DNA from: Athalassotoga sp964433875
GTDB taxonomy: Bacteria; Thermotogota; Thermotogae; Mesoaciditogales; Mesoaciditogaceae
Reading direction: 5' to 3'
Assembly: GCA_964433875.1 (NCBI GenBank)
Contig: CAYSSO010000002.1
Location: 32,879 to 96,878 of the forward strand
Length of the DNA stretch: 64,000 nucleotides
The first letter of the stretch is position 1. Each line of letters begins with the position of its first letter. A program made the translations under genes and the position numbers. The notes under the pieces are model-generated. The model was not told the DNA's origin. It saw only the letters and a list, made by a program, of their open reading frames with translations, and ran no database searches. This document shows, in pieces, positions 17,633 to 26,874 of the stretch.

Positions 17633-17694
17633 ACAATCACCTCCAGTAAAAAATAGGTGTAATTGACAATTAGGAATAATTCATACGCTATTCG

Positions 17695-19740
17695 TTATTT
17701 GCTCTTTTCAAGGATCATAACCTGGTATGGTCGCATCGTTAAATTCAAATCACTCTCAGATCCACCGATCATCGTTCCATCAACAAGATTCTCGAATTTT
17801 CCATAAAGTGAAGTTGAGATCTTTTGAACTGCACTTCCCCCGTTTATGAAAACGTAAAGAGTTTGGCCATCGTAAGTTCTTTCGAAGCCCAAAACATCTT
17901 TATTCATCACAATTGGAAGGTAATTTCCATATCTGAGTGCCGGATTTGTTTCATGTATATTTATCAAAAGTTTGTACCAGTCAAAGAGTTTCATATTCCA
18001 TTTGCTTTTATCCCAAATCATACAACCACGATTCAGCGGATCGTTACCGCCTGTCATACCTATTTCATCCCCGTAATATATCATCGGAGCACCCGGAAAG
18101 GTCATCTGTAAACCCACAAGTGCCATCATCTTGTTGAGATCACCATTTGCAGCTGTCAAAGCCCTTGGGGTATCATGACTATCTATTAGATTCCATAGTG
18201 AATTCCAAAGTTGAGGCGGATAAGTGTTAAGATACGAATTCGTATCGTTGACAAAAGCCTTTGCACCGGATCCGTAAATTATGAAATTGTAAGCGGCACT
18301 TCGGAAAAGATAATTCATCACCGAGTTGAATGCACCTTCGTCAAACCATTGGGATGCATTTGTCCATATTTCTCCAACATCGAGAGAATCTGGATTGACT
18401 TCGTGAATCCATTTATAAAGTTTGATCAGGAATTGATCGGATATGACATTTGCCGAATCTATCCTCCATCCACTTATTCCCTTTGAGGTCCAATAATCTA
18501 TGACACCCTTCAAGTATTTTTGAACGTCTGGGTTCATGACATTCAACTTGGGCAAGGAAGCGTAATTTTGGAATGTTCTGTAATATCCTGGCATTTCGAT
18601 AATGGGATATTTAAGCACAAAATACCAGTCTTTGTAAGGTGAGTTTTGCTGATTTTTCAAAAGGTTTTGAAAGGCAAAGAATTGCGTTCCGGTATGATTA
18701 AAAACGCCATCTAATATCCAGTGAATATTGTCCTTTTTAAGATCATTTAAGAGTTCTTCGAAGGTTTCAAGAGTCCCGAAATGTGGATCTATTTTCATGT
18801 AATTTTGAGTATCATACTTGTGATTTGACGGTGCTTCAAAGATCGGGGTTGTGTATAGGACGTTAACTCCGAGAGATTTAAGGTAATCTAAATGATCTAT
18901 TATTCCCCTTAGATCTCCTCCAAAGAAATTGTAATTTGTCGGAGTTCCTCCCCATGGAAGAGTGCCGAGGGGATTATTTTTGGGATTTCCATCCCAAAAT
19001 CTTTCGGGAAAGATTTCATAGACGATGGCACCCTCAGACCATTTTGGGACGCTTAAGATCTTTACATCTGGAGATGCAAAATCAAATGTGAAGAAATTAG
19101 ATTCTGTCGCAATTCCTGTCGATCCAATCTCTACGCTACGATCTCCATTTCTTAAGATGAATTTGTATTCAAACTTTGAAGTAGAGGGATTGAACTCGGT
19201 TCTGAAAATGTCTGTGTATTGATCAAGGACTATCCTTTTCATCGGATACATCTTGTTGTTGACTACCAAAGTGGCAGCATCGACATCGTCATGAAGAGTT
19301 TCTACCGAAAAATAAATAGTCCTTGTCGAAGATGGATCGACATATTTAAGAGAGTGAGGGTCGAAGTGTATGTAATTCGTATGTATAATCCCGCTATTTA
19401 ATTTGCCAGTTGGAGGGACGTACGTTCCAACGATTAAGACCGAGTAATATCCACCCTTTCCATTTGAGACCATTTTAGGATTGGCCGGATCTGTTATTAT
19501 CTGTCCGTCAACATCGAAATTGTAATAATAGATGCCATCTGGCAGATCTATTTGAACCATCCACACGGTTCCAAAAGCATTTCTCATAACGGTAGAGGTT
19601 GAAGACCAGTCGTTAAAACTGCCAAGAACTGAGACAAACTTCGTATTTGAATCGCCTTGATAGGCAAAGGTAACTGTTTTCGAAAGGGCGAAAGAAAAGA
19701 ATAACGCTATAAAGATTGAAAATAATATTGCCTTTTTCAA
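17695..19740 (-). CDS. Secreted alpha-amylase family GH13 enzyme (neopullulanase-like)
   Basis: The 681-aa protein has a signal peptide (1-20), an N-terminal CBM48/AMPK-type carbohydrate-binding region (about 22-110, GSFNDW ... PDGIYYYNFDVDG), a linker domain, and a GH13 catalytic barrel (about 235-600). The nucleophile Asp428 (GWRIDSA), acid/base Glu457 (VGEIW) and Asp523 (DSHDT) are intact, as is DGVFNHTG. The layout resembles neopullulanase/cyclomaltodextrinase enzymes, but exported. It should break down starch or maltodextrins outside the cytoplasm. The start is a TTG overlapping the cdd stop as TTGA. Confidence 0.9.
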   Translation of the reverse strand: MKKAILFSIFIALFFSFALSKTVTFAYQGDSNTKFVSVLGSFNDWSSTSTVMRNAFGTVWMVQIDLPDGIYYYNFDVDGQIITDPANPKMVSNGKGGYYSVLIVGTYVPPTGKLNSGIIHTNYIHFDPHSLKYVDPSSTRTIYFSVETLHDDVDAATLVVNNKMYPMKRIVLDQYTDIFRTEFNPSTSKFEYKFILRNGDRSVEIGSTGIATESNFFTFDFASPDVKILSVPKWSEGAIVYEIFPERFWDGNPKNNPLGTLPWGGTPTNYNFFGGDLRGIIDHLDYLKSLGVNVLYTTPIFEAPSNHKYDTQNYMKIDPHFGTLETFEELLNDLKKDNIHWILDGVFNHTGTQFFAFQNLLKNQQNSPYKDWYFVLKYPIIEMPGYYRTFQNYASLPKLNVMNPDVQKYLKGVIDYWTSKGISGWRIDSANVISDQFLIKLYKWIHEVNPDSLDVGEIWTNASQWFDEGAFNSVMNYLFRSAAYNFIIYGSGAKAFVNDTNSYLNTYPPQLWNSLWNLIDSHDTPRALTAANGDLNKMMALVGLQMTFPGAPMIYYGDEIGMTGGNDPLNRGCMIWDKSKWNMKLFDWYKLLINIHETNPALRYGNYLPIVMNKDVLGFERTYDGQTLYVFINGGSAVQKISTSLYGKFENLVDGTMIGGSESDLNLTMRPYQVMILEKSK

Positions 19741-20129
19741 TTTTTATCCCTCCTAAGATCAAAAGAGCCGGGAAGGAGTTCTTCGACAGTCGTCTTTTCA
19801 ACATTTCCATTTTCATTTGAAAGAATGACTTCAAAGTTCCCAAATTCTGCCATTACCTGTCTGCAGGCTCCGCATGGCGACACAGGACCTTTTGTATCGG
19901 CTACTATCGCGATCCTTTTGAATTTCGTTTCTCCTTCACTGACGGCTTTGAAGATCGCCACTCTTTCTGCACACATGCTAAGGCCAAATGAGGAATTCTC
20001 AACGTTACAACCTGTATATACCTTTCCCGATTCTGTTTCAATTGCCGCTCCAACGGAAAAATTTGAATAAGGTGCATAAGCATGTGTTTTTGCCTCTTTT
20101 GCTTTATTTATCAGTTCCTGAACTGTCAA
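19737..20129 (-). CDS. cdd: Cytidine deaminase
   Basis: The 130-aa zinc enzyme deaminates cytidine and deoxycytidine to uridine in pyrimidine salvage. Zinc ligands and the catalytic Glu are visible: Cys53 and Glu55 in CAERVAIF, Cys86 and Cys89 in PCGACRQV. GCNVENSSFGL is the conserved substrate loop. The start is TTG (20127-20129), overlapping the 3' end of the CorC/HlyC gene by 26 bp. Its stop is the TGA shared with the GH13 start. Confidence 0.95.
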   Translation of the reverse strand: MTVQELINKAKEAKTHAYAPYSNFSVGAAIETESGKVYTGCNVENSSFGLSMCAERVAIFKAVSEGETKFKRIAIVADTKGPVSPCGACRQVMAEFGNFEVILSNENGNVEKTTVEELLPGSFDLRRDKN

Positions 20130-21429
20130 TTTCTTTCATCCCCTTCAGTTTAAGTTCTATCTTTATTATTCTTAACCTGTTAGACTCAAGTACCCTAATC
20201 GTAAAATCACCTGTCTCAACGATCTCGCCTGGCTTTGGAACTCTTTCGAAGATCTTTAGAAGATATCCTCCTATAGTTTCAAACTCACTTTCTGGGAATG
20301 AAATTCCGATCTCCCTTTCTATGCTGTTTAGAGGCGTAAGACCGTCTATTATATAAGTATTTTTGTCCGTTTTTGTTATTTGAACCCTGTCCTCATCTAC
20401 ATCGTATTCGTCGAAGATCTCGCCCGTTAATTCTTCGAGGACATCCTCAAGGGTCACAAGACCAGCCGTACCCCCATATTCATCTACAACTATTGCTATG
20501 TGCATCTTCATGTATCTCATTTCGTGGAGCAGATCATCTATTTTTTTCGTTTCCGGTACAAAATATGGAGGTCTCATTACATCTTTTACATTTATTCGAT
20601 CGAGTACGTCCTTTCCCTTCTCATTTATGACCGATATTATATCTTTGGAATAACATATTCCGATTATGTGATCGATGCTTTCAGAATAAACAGGTAATCT
20701 CGAGTACTTCGATTCATCGAATTTTTTTATCGCTTCTTTAAGATTTGCATTTGATTCGAGTGTAACCATCTCTATCCTCGGTACCATGATCTCTCTGACA
20801 TAGGTATTTTTGAGTTTTAAAGCACCTTTTAGTATAGCACCTTCTTCCTCTTCTATAACCCCGACATGTTTTCCGGCATCTATTTCGAAAAGGATATCTT
20901 CACTTGAAATAAAAGGTTCAACGGTTTTTTTTGTAAAAGTCTTGCTTATCGTATTCGCGAGGGCGTTAAGTGCAAAAACGAATGGCCTTAAGATAAAATC
21001 CAGCGCCTTTATGATGGGCAATGAGATTTTGAACAAAGCGGCGGCATGCTCTCTTGCGTACAATTTCGGCGTTATCTCTCCAAAGATGACGATTATCACG
21101 GTTGCAACGATGGTAACAATTGTTAGGATCAAACCTTCTGAGGCACCTTTTGGAAGAATGTTGATCAAAATGACAGTGGATAAAGAAGAGATCAAAATGT
21201 TGACAACATTGTTCAATATGAGAATTACAGTTAAATATCTGTTCGAGGTTTTTAACTGATTTTCAAAGTTCATATTTTCTCTGTCACCACTTATCGCATC
21301 GCGAAGTTTTTTTCTACTGACACTTAACAGAGAAGTTTCAGACGCAGAAAAGAACGCGGAAAGGATCAAAAGTATCGCGATGGCAATAATGCCACTGAGA
21401 ATGTACATGTAACTCAGAGGATCACCCAA
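20104..21429 (-). CDS. CNNM/CorC-family (HlyC/CorC) transporter
   Basis: The 441-aa protein has an N-terminal DUF21 membrane domain (about 1-190, four helices), a pair of CBS domains (about 205-330, VREIMVPRIEMVTLE and VKDVMRPPYFVPE), and a C-terminal CorC_HlyC domain (GLTPLNSIEREIGISFP). This family takes part in magnesium and cobalt efflux or homeostasis, with adenine nucleotides binding the CBS pair. The gene lies between rlmH and cdd in the long minus run. Confidence 0.9.
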   Translation of the reverse strand: MGDPLSYMYILSGIIAIAILLILSAFFSASETSLLSVSRKKLRDAISGDRENMNFENQLKTSNRYLTVILILNNVVNILISSLSTVILINILPKGASEGLILTIVTIVATVIIVIFGEITPKLYAREHAAALFKISLPIIKALDFILRPFVFALNALANTISKTFTKKTVEPFISSEDILFEIDAGKHVGVIEEEEGAILKGALKLKNTYVREIMVPRIEMVTLESNANLKEAIKKFDESKYSRLPVYSESIDHIIGICYSKDIISVINEKGKDVLDRINVKDVMRPPYFVPETKKIDDLLHEMRYMKMHIAIVVDEYGGTAGLVTLEDVLEELTGEIFDEYDVDEDRVQITKTDKNTYIIDGLTPLNSIEREIGISFPESEFETIGGYLLKIFERVPKPGEIVETGDFTIRVLESNRLRIIKIELKLKGMKEIDSSGTDK

Positions 21430-21466
21430 ATGAATAACCTCCTTGTGTTTATTGAATTCATTCCTG

Positions 21467-21922
21467 TCAATGATCGTAGGGTTCAGAATAGATGATCTTC
21501 ATCGATCTGTAGATCTGCTCGGCAAGCAATAAGAGAGTTATCGAATGCGTAAAGGTCATAGGTGAGATCGAAAGCCTTAAATTTGCCTTCTTTTTGAGTT
21601 CATTTGAAACACCATAAGTTCCTCCCACAACAAAACAAATATCATGACCATTTTCCATTTCATTTCTTATCAAATTTGCGAACCGGGCAGTGTTCATCTC
21701 TTCCCCCTCGATGTCAAGCAGGATGAATTTCTTCTCTCCAAGATATTTTATCAGTTTTTTTGATTCTTCCTCAATACAGATTTCTGGATTTTGTGAATGC
21801 GAGGATTCGATGATCTTTATTTCAATCCTTGCCATCCTCTTGATTCTTTTTATGTATTCGTTGAATCCTTCTTGAAGAAAATCATTTTTTATCTTTCCAG
21901 GAAAAACTATCTCTATTTTCAA
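21467..21922 (-). CDS. rlmH: 23S rRNA pseudouridine-1915 N3-methyltransferase
   Basis: The 151-aa SPOUT methyltransferase modifies pseudouridine 1915 in helix 69 of 23S rRNA. The SAM knot is visible as CFVVGGTYGVSNELKKKANLRLSIS and MTFTHSITLLLLAEQIYR, and the C-terminus SEPYDH is close to the usual PYHH. I place the start at the TTG at 21922 because MKIEIVFPGKIKND fits family N-termini and GGTGAG lies three bases before it; an ATG four codons upstream (21934) is possible. It overlaps the hutI 3' end by about 40 bp. Confidence 0.9.
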   Translation of the reverse strand: MKIEIVFPGKIKNDFLQEGFNEYIKRIKRMARIEIKIIESSHSQNPEICIEEESKKLIKYLGEKKFILLDIEGEEMNTARFANLIRNEMENGHDICFVVGGTYGVSNELKKKANLRLSISPMTFTHSITLLLLAEQIYRSMKIIYSEPYDH

Positions 21923-23085
21923 AGATCTCACCATTTAAACATATCATTCTGATGATTTCATTTGTAGGCATATAAGGTATGTAATCAAGAGATGGGGCGT
22001 CTAAAAGCAGTATATCGGCCCTCTTTCCTGGCTCTATACTTCCGACCTTTTCTCCGAGCCCTATTGCGCAGGCCGCATTAAGAGTATGTGCCACGATGGC
22101 CTGTTCGACGGTCATTCCCATGTAATTAACTGCGAGATGAATTGTGAGAAAAGGAGAATAAAATGTATTCGATCCGGGGTTGAAATCAGATCCCAAAGCG
22201 ACAGGAACACCAGCGTCTATGAACTTTACCGCGGGGGCAAATTTATTTTTGAGATAAAAACTCGTTAAAGGCAACAACACCGCGATCGTTTTGTTTTTTG
22301 CCATCTCATCGATTTCGGATTCATCACACATGGCAAGATGATCAACGCTTGTAGCGCCTAACATCGATGCAATTTTCCCAAATCCGTTATTTGTAAGTTC
22401 ATCGGCATGCGCTTTCAATTTAAACCCGACTGATCTGGCGTAACTGAGATAAAATCCACAGAAAAAGCACCTTCATCGCAAAAAACATCCACGAATTCGG
22501 CAAGATGCTTTTCTTTGATTTCTTTCATCATTGCCTTTAAATCTTCTAAAAATGTCGTCTCTCCTTTTGAAGGAACGGCATGGGCTCCCAAAAAGGTTGG
22601 CACTATATTTTGATTGGTCATATTTGAGATGATCCTTATCGCTTTGAGTTGTTTTATTTCATTCTCAAAATCAAGGCCATATCCGCTCTTACACTCCACA
22701 GAAGTTACGCCGCTTCTTAACATCCATCCAAGATACTTAAGCCCCGATTTGACAAGATCGTCAACACTCGATTTTTTTACATTCTCAACTGTTGAATGAA
22801 TTCCACCGCCCGATTTTAGAATATCGGTGTAATCGATCCCCCTTGATCTCATTATGAACTCCTTGCTTCTCTCACCGACAAATGGTATATGCGTATGAGG
22901 ATCGACAAACCCTGGTAACGCTATGAGACCTGACGCATCAAAAAACTCAACTTCTCGATTCTGCCCGTCTACAGCGTCAATATAACCATCTGAAATATGT
23001 ATGTTGGCCGTGAAGATCTCTAAAGAGTAATCATTTACCGCTTCATTTCCAAGTGCGGTAATTATCTTAGCATTTCTTATTTCAA
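21882..23085 (-). pseudogene. hutI: Imidazolonepropionase, frame interrupted (possible sequence error)
   Basis: The protein would convert imidazolone propionate to N-formimino-glutamate in histidine degradation. The N-terminal frame carries the metal motif PGFVDPHTH and SGGGIHSTV but ends near 22415 at GLN-stop. The C-terminal frame carries KAHADELTNNG, DHLAMCDESE and GSDFNPGSNTF. One extra base in the A-run at plus 22451-22454 would give VDFYLSYARSVGFKLKAHAD and join them. There is also no start codon in the N-terminal frame; one extra base in the T-run at 23080-23082 would give TTG-AAA-ATA, with TTG overlapping the ftcD stop as TTGA. With both bases added the gene is 1206 nt (401 aa), the normal HutI length. 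Sequencing error seems as likely as real decay. Confidence 0.8.
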
Positions 23086-24002
23086 AATTCTTCGCTGATT
23101 TTATCGAGCAATTTATTTTCTATCACCTTGTCAGATGAGAGATCGTCTATCCTAAGATAGAATTTGTAAGTTTGAATTATCGCATCCATAGGTATCATAC
23201 CTATTATTTCAGATCCGACTATCGGCACGCCATATCTCTCGGCTTCGCTCCGGATAGTTTCAAAGACTCTGTGAAGAGGGCTTTTTTTGTAATTCGTCAT
23301 ATTCATAGATATCTGGACTATACCCTTTTCTTTTAAATCAACCCCTATTGCCTTTACGAATCTGTACCCTCCTGAAGAATTCCTTACAGCCTTGGCGATA
23401 TTTTCTGCTATTTTCAAATCTTTCGTCCCAAGATTAACGTTAAAGGCTATAAGATATTCTCTTGCTCCAACTGCAACTACACCGGCCGTTGGATGAACTT
23501 CTCCTGGACCGAAATCTGGAGCCCATTCTGGCAACTTTATCTTTTCAAAGAAGCCTTCGAACTCTCCTTTTCTTATGTCGGCGAGGTTTTCCCTCAAAGG
23601 ACTCGTTGCGGACTTTTCGTAAAGATAAACCGGGACCTTTAATTCCTCTCCAATACGTTTCCCAACCTTTTTCGATATCTCAATACATTCTTCCATCGTC
23701 GATCCTCTTATTGGAATGAAGGGAATCACATCTACTGCTCCCATTCGAGGGTGCTCTCCGGTATGCTGCCTTAAATCTATGAGTTCAACTGCCTTTTTAG
23801 ACATCTTGAATATGGCTTCGCTAACACTTTCCGGATCTCCAACGATGGTAATAACCGATCTGTTATGGTCTTTATCCATCGACCAGTCAAATACCCAGAC
23901 GTTATCAGTTTCTTCGGCCATCTTTACTATCTCTTTGACTACTTCCTCCCGACGTCCTTCACTGAAATTAGGTACAGATTCTATTAACTTTTTCAAATTC
24001 AT
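23082..24002 (-). CDS. ftcD: Glutamate formimidoyltransferase
   Basis: The 306-aa protein transfers the formimino group of N-formimino-glutamate to tetrahydrofolate, the step after HutI and HutU in histidine degradation. ESVPNFSEGRR, HNRSVITIVGDP, GEHPRMGAVDVIPFIP and NVNLGT are signatures of this family; the length is that of the transferase alone, without a cyclodeaminase domain. GTG at 24005, ATG at 24002 and TTG at 23996 are all possible starts; AGAGGG spacing would favour the last. It follows khpB by about 10 bp and precedes hutI. Confidence 0.9.
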   Translation of the reverse strand: MNLKKLIESVPNFSEGRREEVVKEIVKMAEETDNVWVFDWSMDKDHNRSVITIVGDPESVSEAIFKMSKKAVELIDLRQHTGEHPRMGAVDVIPFIPIRGSTMEECIEISKKVGKRIGEELKVPVYLYEKSATSPLRENLADIRKGEFEGFFEKIKLPEWAPDFGPGEVHPTAGVVAVGAREYLIAFNVNLGTKDLKIAENIAKAVRNSSGGYRFVKAIGVDLKEKGIVQISMNMTNYKKSPLHRVFETIRSEAERYGVPIVGSEIIGMIPMDAIIQTYKFYLRIDDLSSDKVIENKLLDKISEEF

Positions 24003-24012
24003 CACCCTCTGA

Positions 24013-24657
24013 TTATTTTGAAATTTTGATCTTTGAACTTTCTATTATTATATGACGATGCGGCTCATTCCCGACCGAATAGGCCTTTAGATTGGGATAT
24101 TGGGAGAGAATTTCATGCGCGATCTTTCTCTCGCGAATATTCATAGGCTCGAGAGATATTCTTTTTGCCCGGCCGCTTTCGATCTTTTTGATCGATTCAG
24201 TAACTACCTGCTTTACAAAATTTTCTCTTCTCGTTCTGTAATCGTTTATATCGATTGAAACTGATATTCTGTGATCATTTATCTTGTTTATGTATACTGA
24301 GAGAATATGCTCGATCGCTTCCATGGTATGGCCGTGTTTCCCGATAAGGTTCGAAAGAGGACTATCCGACTTTATGATAACCGAATAGGAAACCATCTCT
24401 TTTACAGTATCAACCTTTATTTCGACATTTTGATTGTAAAAGCCTATCAACTTTTCCAAAAAATCCTTTATTTGACGGATGTTGAAATTATCATTCAAAG
24501 ACACCTTTACAATGGCACTCTTTGATCCTATTCCTAAAAATCCTTTCGATGGTTCCTGAACGACTGAAAAATTTATTTCATCTTTTTTTGCCTGAAATTC
24601 TTTACAGGCAATCTCGAGACATTCTTCTACACTTTTGGCTTCGAACGTTTTTTCCAT
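24013..24657 (-). CDS. khpB: KhpB/Jag RNA-binding protein
   Basis: The 214-aa protein has a Jag-N domain (about 1-50, KTFEAKSVEECLEIACKEF ... GFLGIGSK), a KH domain (LSNLIGKHGHTMEAIEHIL, with GKHG as the GxxG loop), and an R3H domain at the C-terminus (EPMNIRERKIAHEIL ... GNEPHRHIIIE). In other bacteria KhpB/Jag binds RNA and affects cell elongation and envelope synthesis. I start it at the ATG at 24657 rather than 17 codons upstream, because MEKTFEAKSVEEC fits the family and GGGGGGA lies just before it. It overlaps yidC by 31 bp, the usual arrangement. Confidence 0.9.
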   Translation of the reverse strand: MEKTFEAKSVEECLEIACKEFQAKKDEINFSVVQEPSKGFLGIGSKSAIVKVSLNDNFNIRQIKDFLEKLIGFYNQNVEIKVDTVKEMVSYSVIIKSDSPLSNLIGKHGHTMEAIEHILSVYINKINDHRISVSIDINDYRTRRENFVKQVVTESIKKIESGRAKRISLEPMNIRERKIAHEILSQYPNLKAYSVGNEPHRHIIIESSKIKISK

Positions 24658-26024
24658 TTTTTGTCCCCCCACTGGACTTTTGGATTCATTCCGAACAACT
24701 CTCTCCAAGTTATACCTTTCATCCTATAAATCTTTGCCGCAACATAACTTGTCAAAACCTGCATCCCTGAAAAGGTTGTGTAATAAAGGAAAAGGCCAAC
24801 CGGGAACCCTATGAATATAAGTTCCATCACCGCGGACATGCCGGCAGCGAGCCATACCTGGCTTGGTTTCGTACTTGTCCACAAAGAAGACCAAATGGTG
24901 AAAACCACAATTAGAAGTAGCAAGACTATATTCTCGTTAAAGCCACCTACAGATAAATCATTCCATATCAAAAACTGAGGATTGTACGCAAAAACCTCTC
25001 TAGAGTAAAAGATGACGTAATACAAAAGTGCAAGCACAGGAAATTGTATCAAAAGCGGAAGGCATCCACTGGTAGGATTCACACCCTCGGCCTTGTAAAG
25101 TTTCATCATCTCTTCTTGCAATTTCTTTGGATCTTTGTATTTTTTCTGGAGTTCTTGGACTTTAGGCTGAATATCTCTCATCTTAAGCATCGATTTCAGT
25201 TGAACGTGAAAAAGAGGATAGAGCACGACCCTCACGATTATTCCAAAAAGTATAATTGCCCATCCGTAATTGCCGGTCAGATCGTAAAGCCAGTTAAGAA
25301 AGGCTACGAATATGTACATAAACCACGAATACCATGGCTCCGATCCCGGATATGTGCCTATAAAATTGGATATAACGCTCTGATCCGTCGGAAAAACTGA
25401 GAAAATAAGCGTATTTTTAACAGGGCCCATGTAAATTTTGGCATTCAGATTACCAGAAAAGGTAGCAACGCCCTCATTATTGAAAGTCCCGTTCGAAAGA
25501 GATGCAAATGTAACTATACCTTTTTTTGAATAGTAAGATCCAAAGACGCCGCCACTCGAACGATTGAATTGTGTCTCTAACGTCGGAAATGTCAAAGACA
25601 ACTCTAAATCCTTTGGCGCTTTGACCGAAACGATGACTTCATAATTTGGATTGTTGACAAAGGTTATAGATTTCTCGATTGTTGAACCGTTGACATCATA
25701 AAAAAAATTCAGCGTTACATTTGATTTAGTTTCAAAAGTATCTCTGCCATTTGGAGAAATCGACCAACTCGATGAGGTCAGAGGCTTTCCATCGTAATAG
25801 AGTACAAGGCCATCACCTGTATTTTCCCACGAATGAATATTTTCATAGAAAACGCTGTATTCATTCTGCAAAGTTCCCGCTTTGAGATCTACCGAGTATC
25901 TGTAAAGTTTCGTTGTAACAGTTGCCGCAGTTGCCGAAATCGATACTTCTACTTGCGGTATAGCAAAGGCAAGAACGCTTAGAGCAAAGATAAGAAAAAG
26001 TAGCACAAATGCATTTTTAGTCAC
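24627..26024 (-). CDS. yidC: Membrane protein insertase YidC/Oxa1
   Basis: The 465-aa insertase has an N-terminal signal/transmembrane segment, a periplasmic beta-rich domain (about 25-220), and the Oxa1-type membrane core (YGWAIILFGIIVRVVLYPLF, the conserved Arg in the hydrophilic groove, then GCLPLLIQFPVLALLYYVI). The C-terminus is basic (KKWKKRSKPKV). It inserts membrane proteins with or without Sec. The gene overlaps yidD by 4 bp and khpB by 31 bp, in the classical rpmH-rnpA-yidD-yidC-jag order. Confidence 0.95.
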   Translation of the reverse strand: MTKNAFVLLFLIFALSVLAFAIPQVEVSISATAATVTTKLYRYSVDLKAGTLQNEYSVFYENIHSWENTGDGLVLYYDGKPLTSSSWSISPNGRDTFETKSNVTLNFFYDVNGSTIEKSITFVNNPNYEVIVSVKAPKDLELSLTFPTLETQFNRSSGGVFGSYYSKKGIVTFASLSNGTFNNEGVATFSGNLNAKIYMGPVKNTLIFSVFPTDQSVISNFIGTYPGSEPWYSWFMYIFVAFLNWLYDLTGNYGWAIILFGIIVRVVLYPLFHVQLKSMLKMRDIQPKVQELQKKYKDPKKLQEEMMKLYKAEGVNPTSGCLPLLIQFPVLALLYYVIFYSREVFAYNPQFLIWNDLSVGGFNENIVLLLLIVVFTIWSSLWTSTKPSQVWLAAGMSAVMELIFIGFPVGLFLYYTTFSGMQVLTSYVAAKIYRMKGITWRELFGMNPKVQWGDKKWKKRSKPKV

Positions 26025-26263
26025 CTGCGTTTACCTCCAATTATGAATTTTGTCGGTACAGGATCTTCTCCACCTTTACTGTAAGGATTACACCTTAGAA
26101 CGCGCCACACGGCAAGTATTACTCCTTTAAAGCCAAATCTTTCTATTGCCTCTATGGCGTAATTCGAACATGTTGGTGTGAACCTGCACGATGGGGGTTT
26201 TAAGGGGGAAATATACTTTTGGTAAAATTTTATAGGCTTTATAAGTATATCCCTAAGCCTCAT
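26021..26263 (-). CDS. yidD: Membrane protein insertion efficiency factor YidD
   Basis: The 80-aa protein has the YidD signature: KPIKFYQKYISPLKPPSCRFTP, with the Cys-rich TCSNYAIEAIERFG and WRVLRCNPYSKGGEDPVP. It helps YidC-dependent membrane protein insertion. I chose the ATG at 26263, six codons into a longer TTG-started frame, because GAGGAAGAG lies five bases before it. The 5' end overlaps the rnpA 3' end and its stop overlaps the yidC start. Confidence 0.93.
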   Translation of the reverse strand: MRLRDILIKPIKFYQKYISPLKPPSCRFTPTCSNYAIEAIERFGFKGVILAVWRVLRCNPYSKGGEDPVPTKFIIGGKRR

Positions 26264-26615
26264 TTGGACTCTTCCTCTCAAGGTTAGAGAGTAAAAAAAG
26301 AAAAGAAGATCTTAATGTATCGAATTTTATGGCCTCAAATTGACCTTTCAATTCTCTTTTGGGTAAAACAATCATATCGATTCCTTTTTTGGGTTTGTTC
26401 GTTCTGAAAACTTCACGTACATACCTTTTGAATCGATTTCTAACGTGGGCCTTTCCGAATTTTTTTGATACCACAATTCCTATCCGTGGCCATCCAAGAT
26501 CGTTAAAGATGTATTTTACAACTAAAAGATCATTCGATACACTTTGACCTTCGAGAAAAATCCTTTGGAAATCTTTTTCCCTTTTGATTCGATTCATTGG
26601 TTCAAAGGTATTCAA
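26253..26615 (-). CDS. rnpA: Ribonuclease P protein component
   Basis: The 120-aa basic protein is the protein subunit of RNase P, which trims tRNA 5' leaders. The RNR motif AHVRNRFKRYVREVFR and IVVSKKFGKA are intact. The start given is a TTG overlapping the rpmH stop as TTGA; an ATG six codons later (26597, MNRIKREKDF) is also possible but lacks a ribosome-binding site. The position after rpmH supports the call. Confidence 0.93.
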   Translation of the reverse strand: MNTFEPMNRIKREKDFQRIFLEGQSVSNDLLVVKYIFNDLGWPRIGIVVSKKFGKAHVRNRFKRYVREVFRTNKPKKGIDMIVLPKRELKGQFEAIKFDTLRSSFLFLLSNLERKSPNEA

Positions 26616-26746
26616 ACCGTTAATCTTTTTCTTCCAGCCCTTCTTCTGTTACTTAAGATCCGTCTTCCCGAATTTGTTCTCATCCTTGAAAGGAACCCGT
26701 GAGTTTTAGCCCTTTTTCTGCTCTTTGGCTGATAAGTACGTTTCAT
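26612..26746 (-). CDS. rpmH: Ribosomal protein L34
   Basis: This 44-residue basic protein reads MKRTYQPKSRKRAKTHGF and continues with the canonical L34 sequence (RMRTNSGRRILSNRRRAGRKR). It is part of the large ribosomal subunit near the tRNA exit region. AAGGAGG lies seven bases upstream of the ATG. It leads the rpmH-rnpA-yidD-yidC-khpB operon from a consensus promoter, and its TGA overlaps the TTG start of rnpA. Confidence 0.97.
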   Translation of the reverse strand: MKRTYQPKSRKRAKTHGFLSRMRTNSGRRILSNRRRAGRKRLTV

Positions 26747-26782
26747 AAAGCAACCTCCTTAGCATGTCTTCTTCGTAGAATG

Positions 26783-26811
26783 ATTATACAAAGTGAACGG
26801 AACATTGTCAA
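26783..26811 (-). promoter_or_regulatory. Consensus sigma-A promoter of the rpmH operon
   Basis: On the minus strand a perfect TTGACA (plus 26806-26811), a 17-bp spacer and a perfect TATAAT (plus 26783-26788) lie 37 bp upstream of rpmH. It is the only promoter in the window with both hexamers fully consensus. Confidence 0.88.
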
Positions 26812-26874
26812 GATCAAGTGTGCGTAAATTAACGGGGACAATTTAAACAGACTTGGCAGGTAATAATGGTAATG

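Noticed and set aside
17655..17697. Possible fifth copy of the dispersed repeat (AATTGACAATTAG ... )
   Set aside because: Only the short AATTGACAATT core is shared; the head and heptamer tail are missing.
24658..24708. Longer start for khpB
   Set aside because: The ATG at 24657 has a GGGGGGA site and gives the usual Jag-N start.
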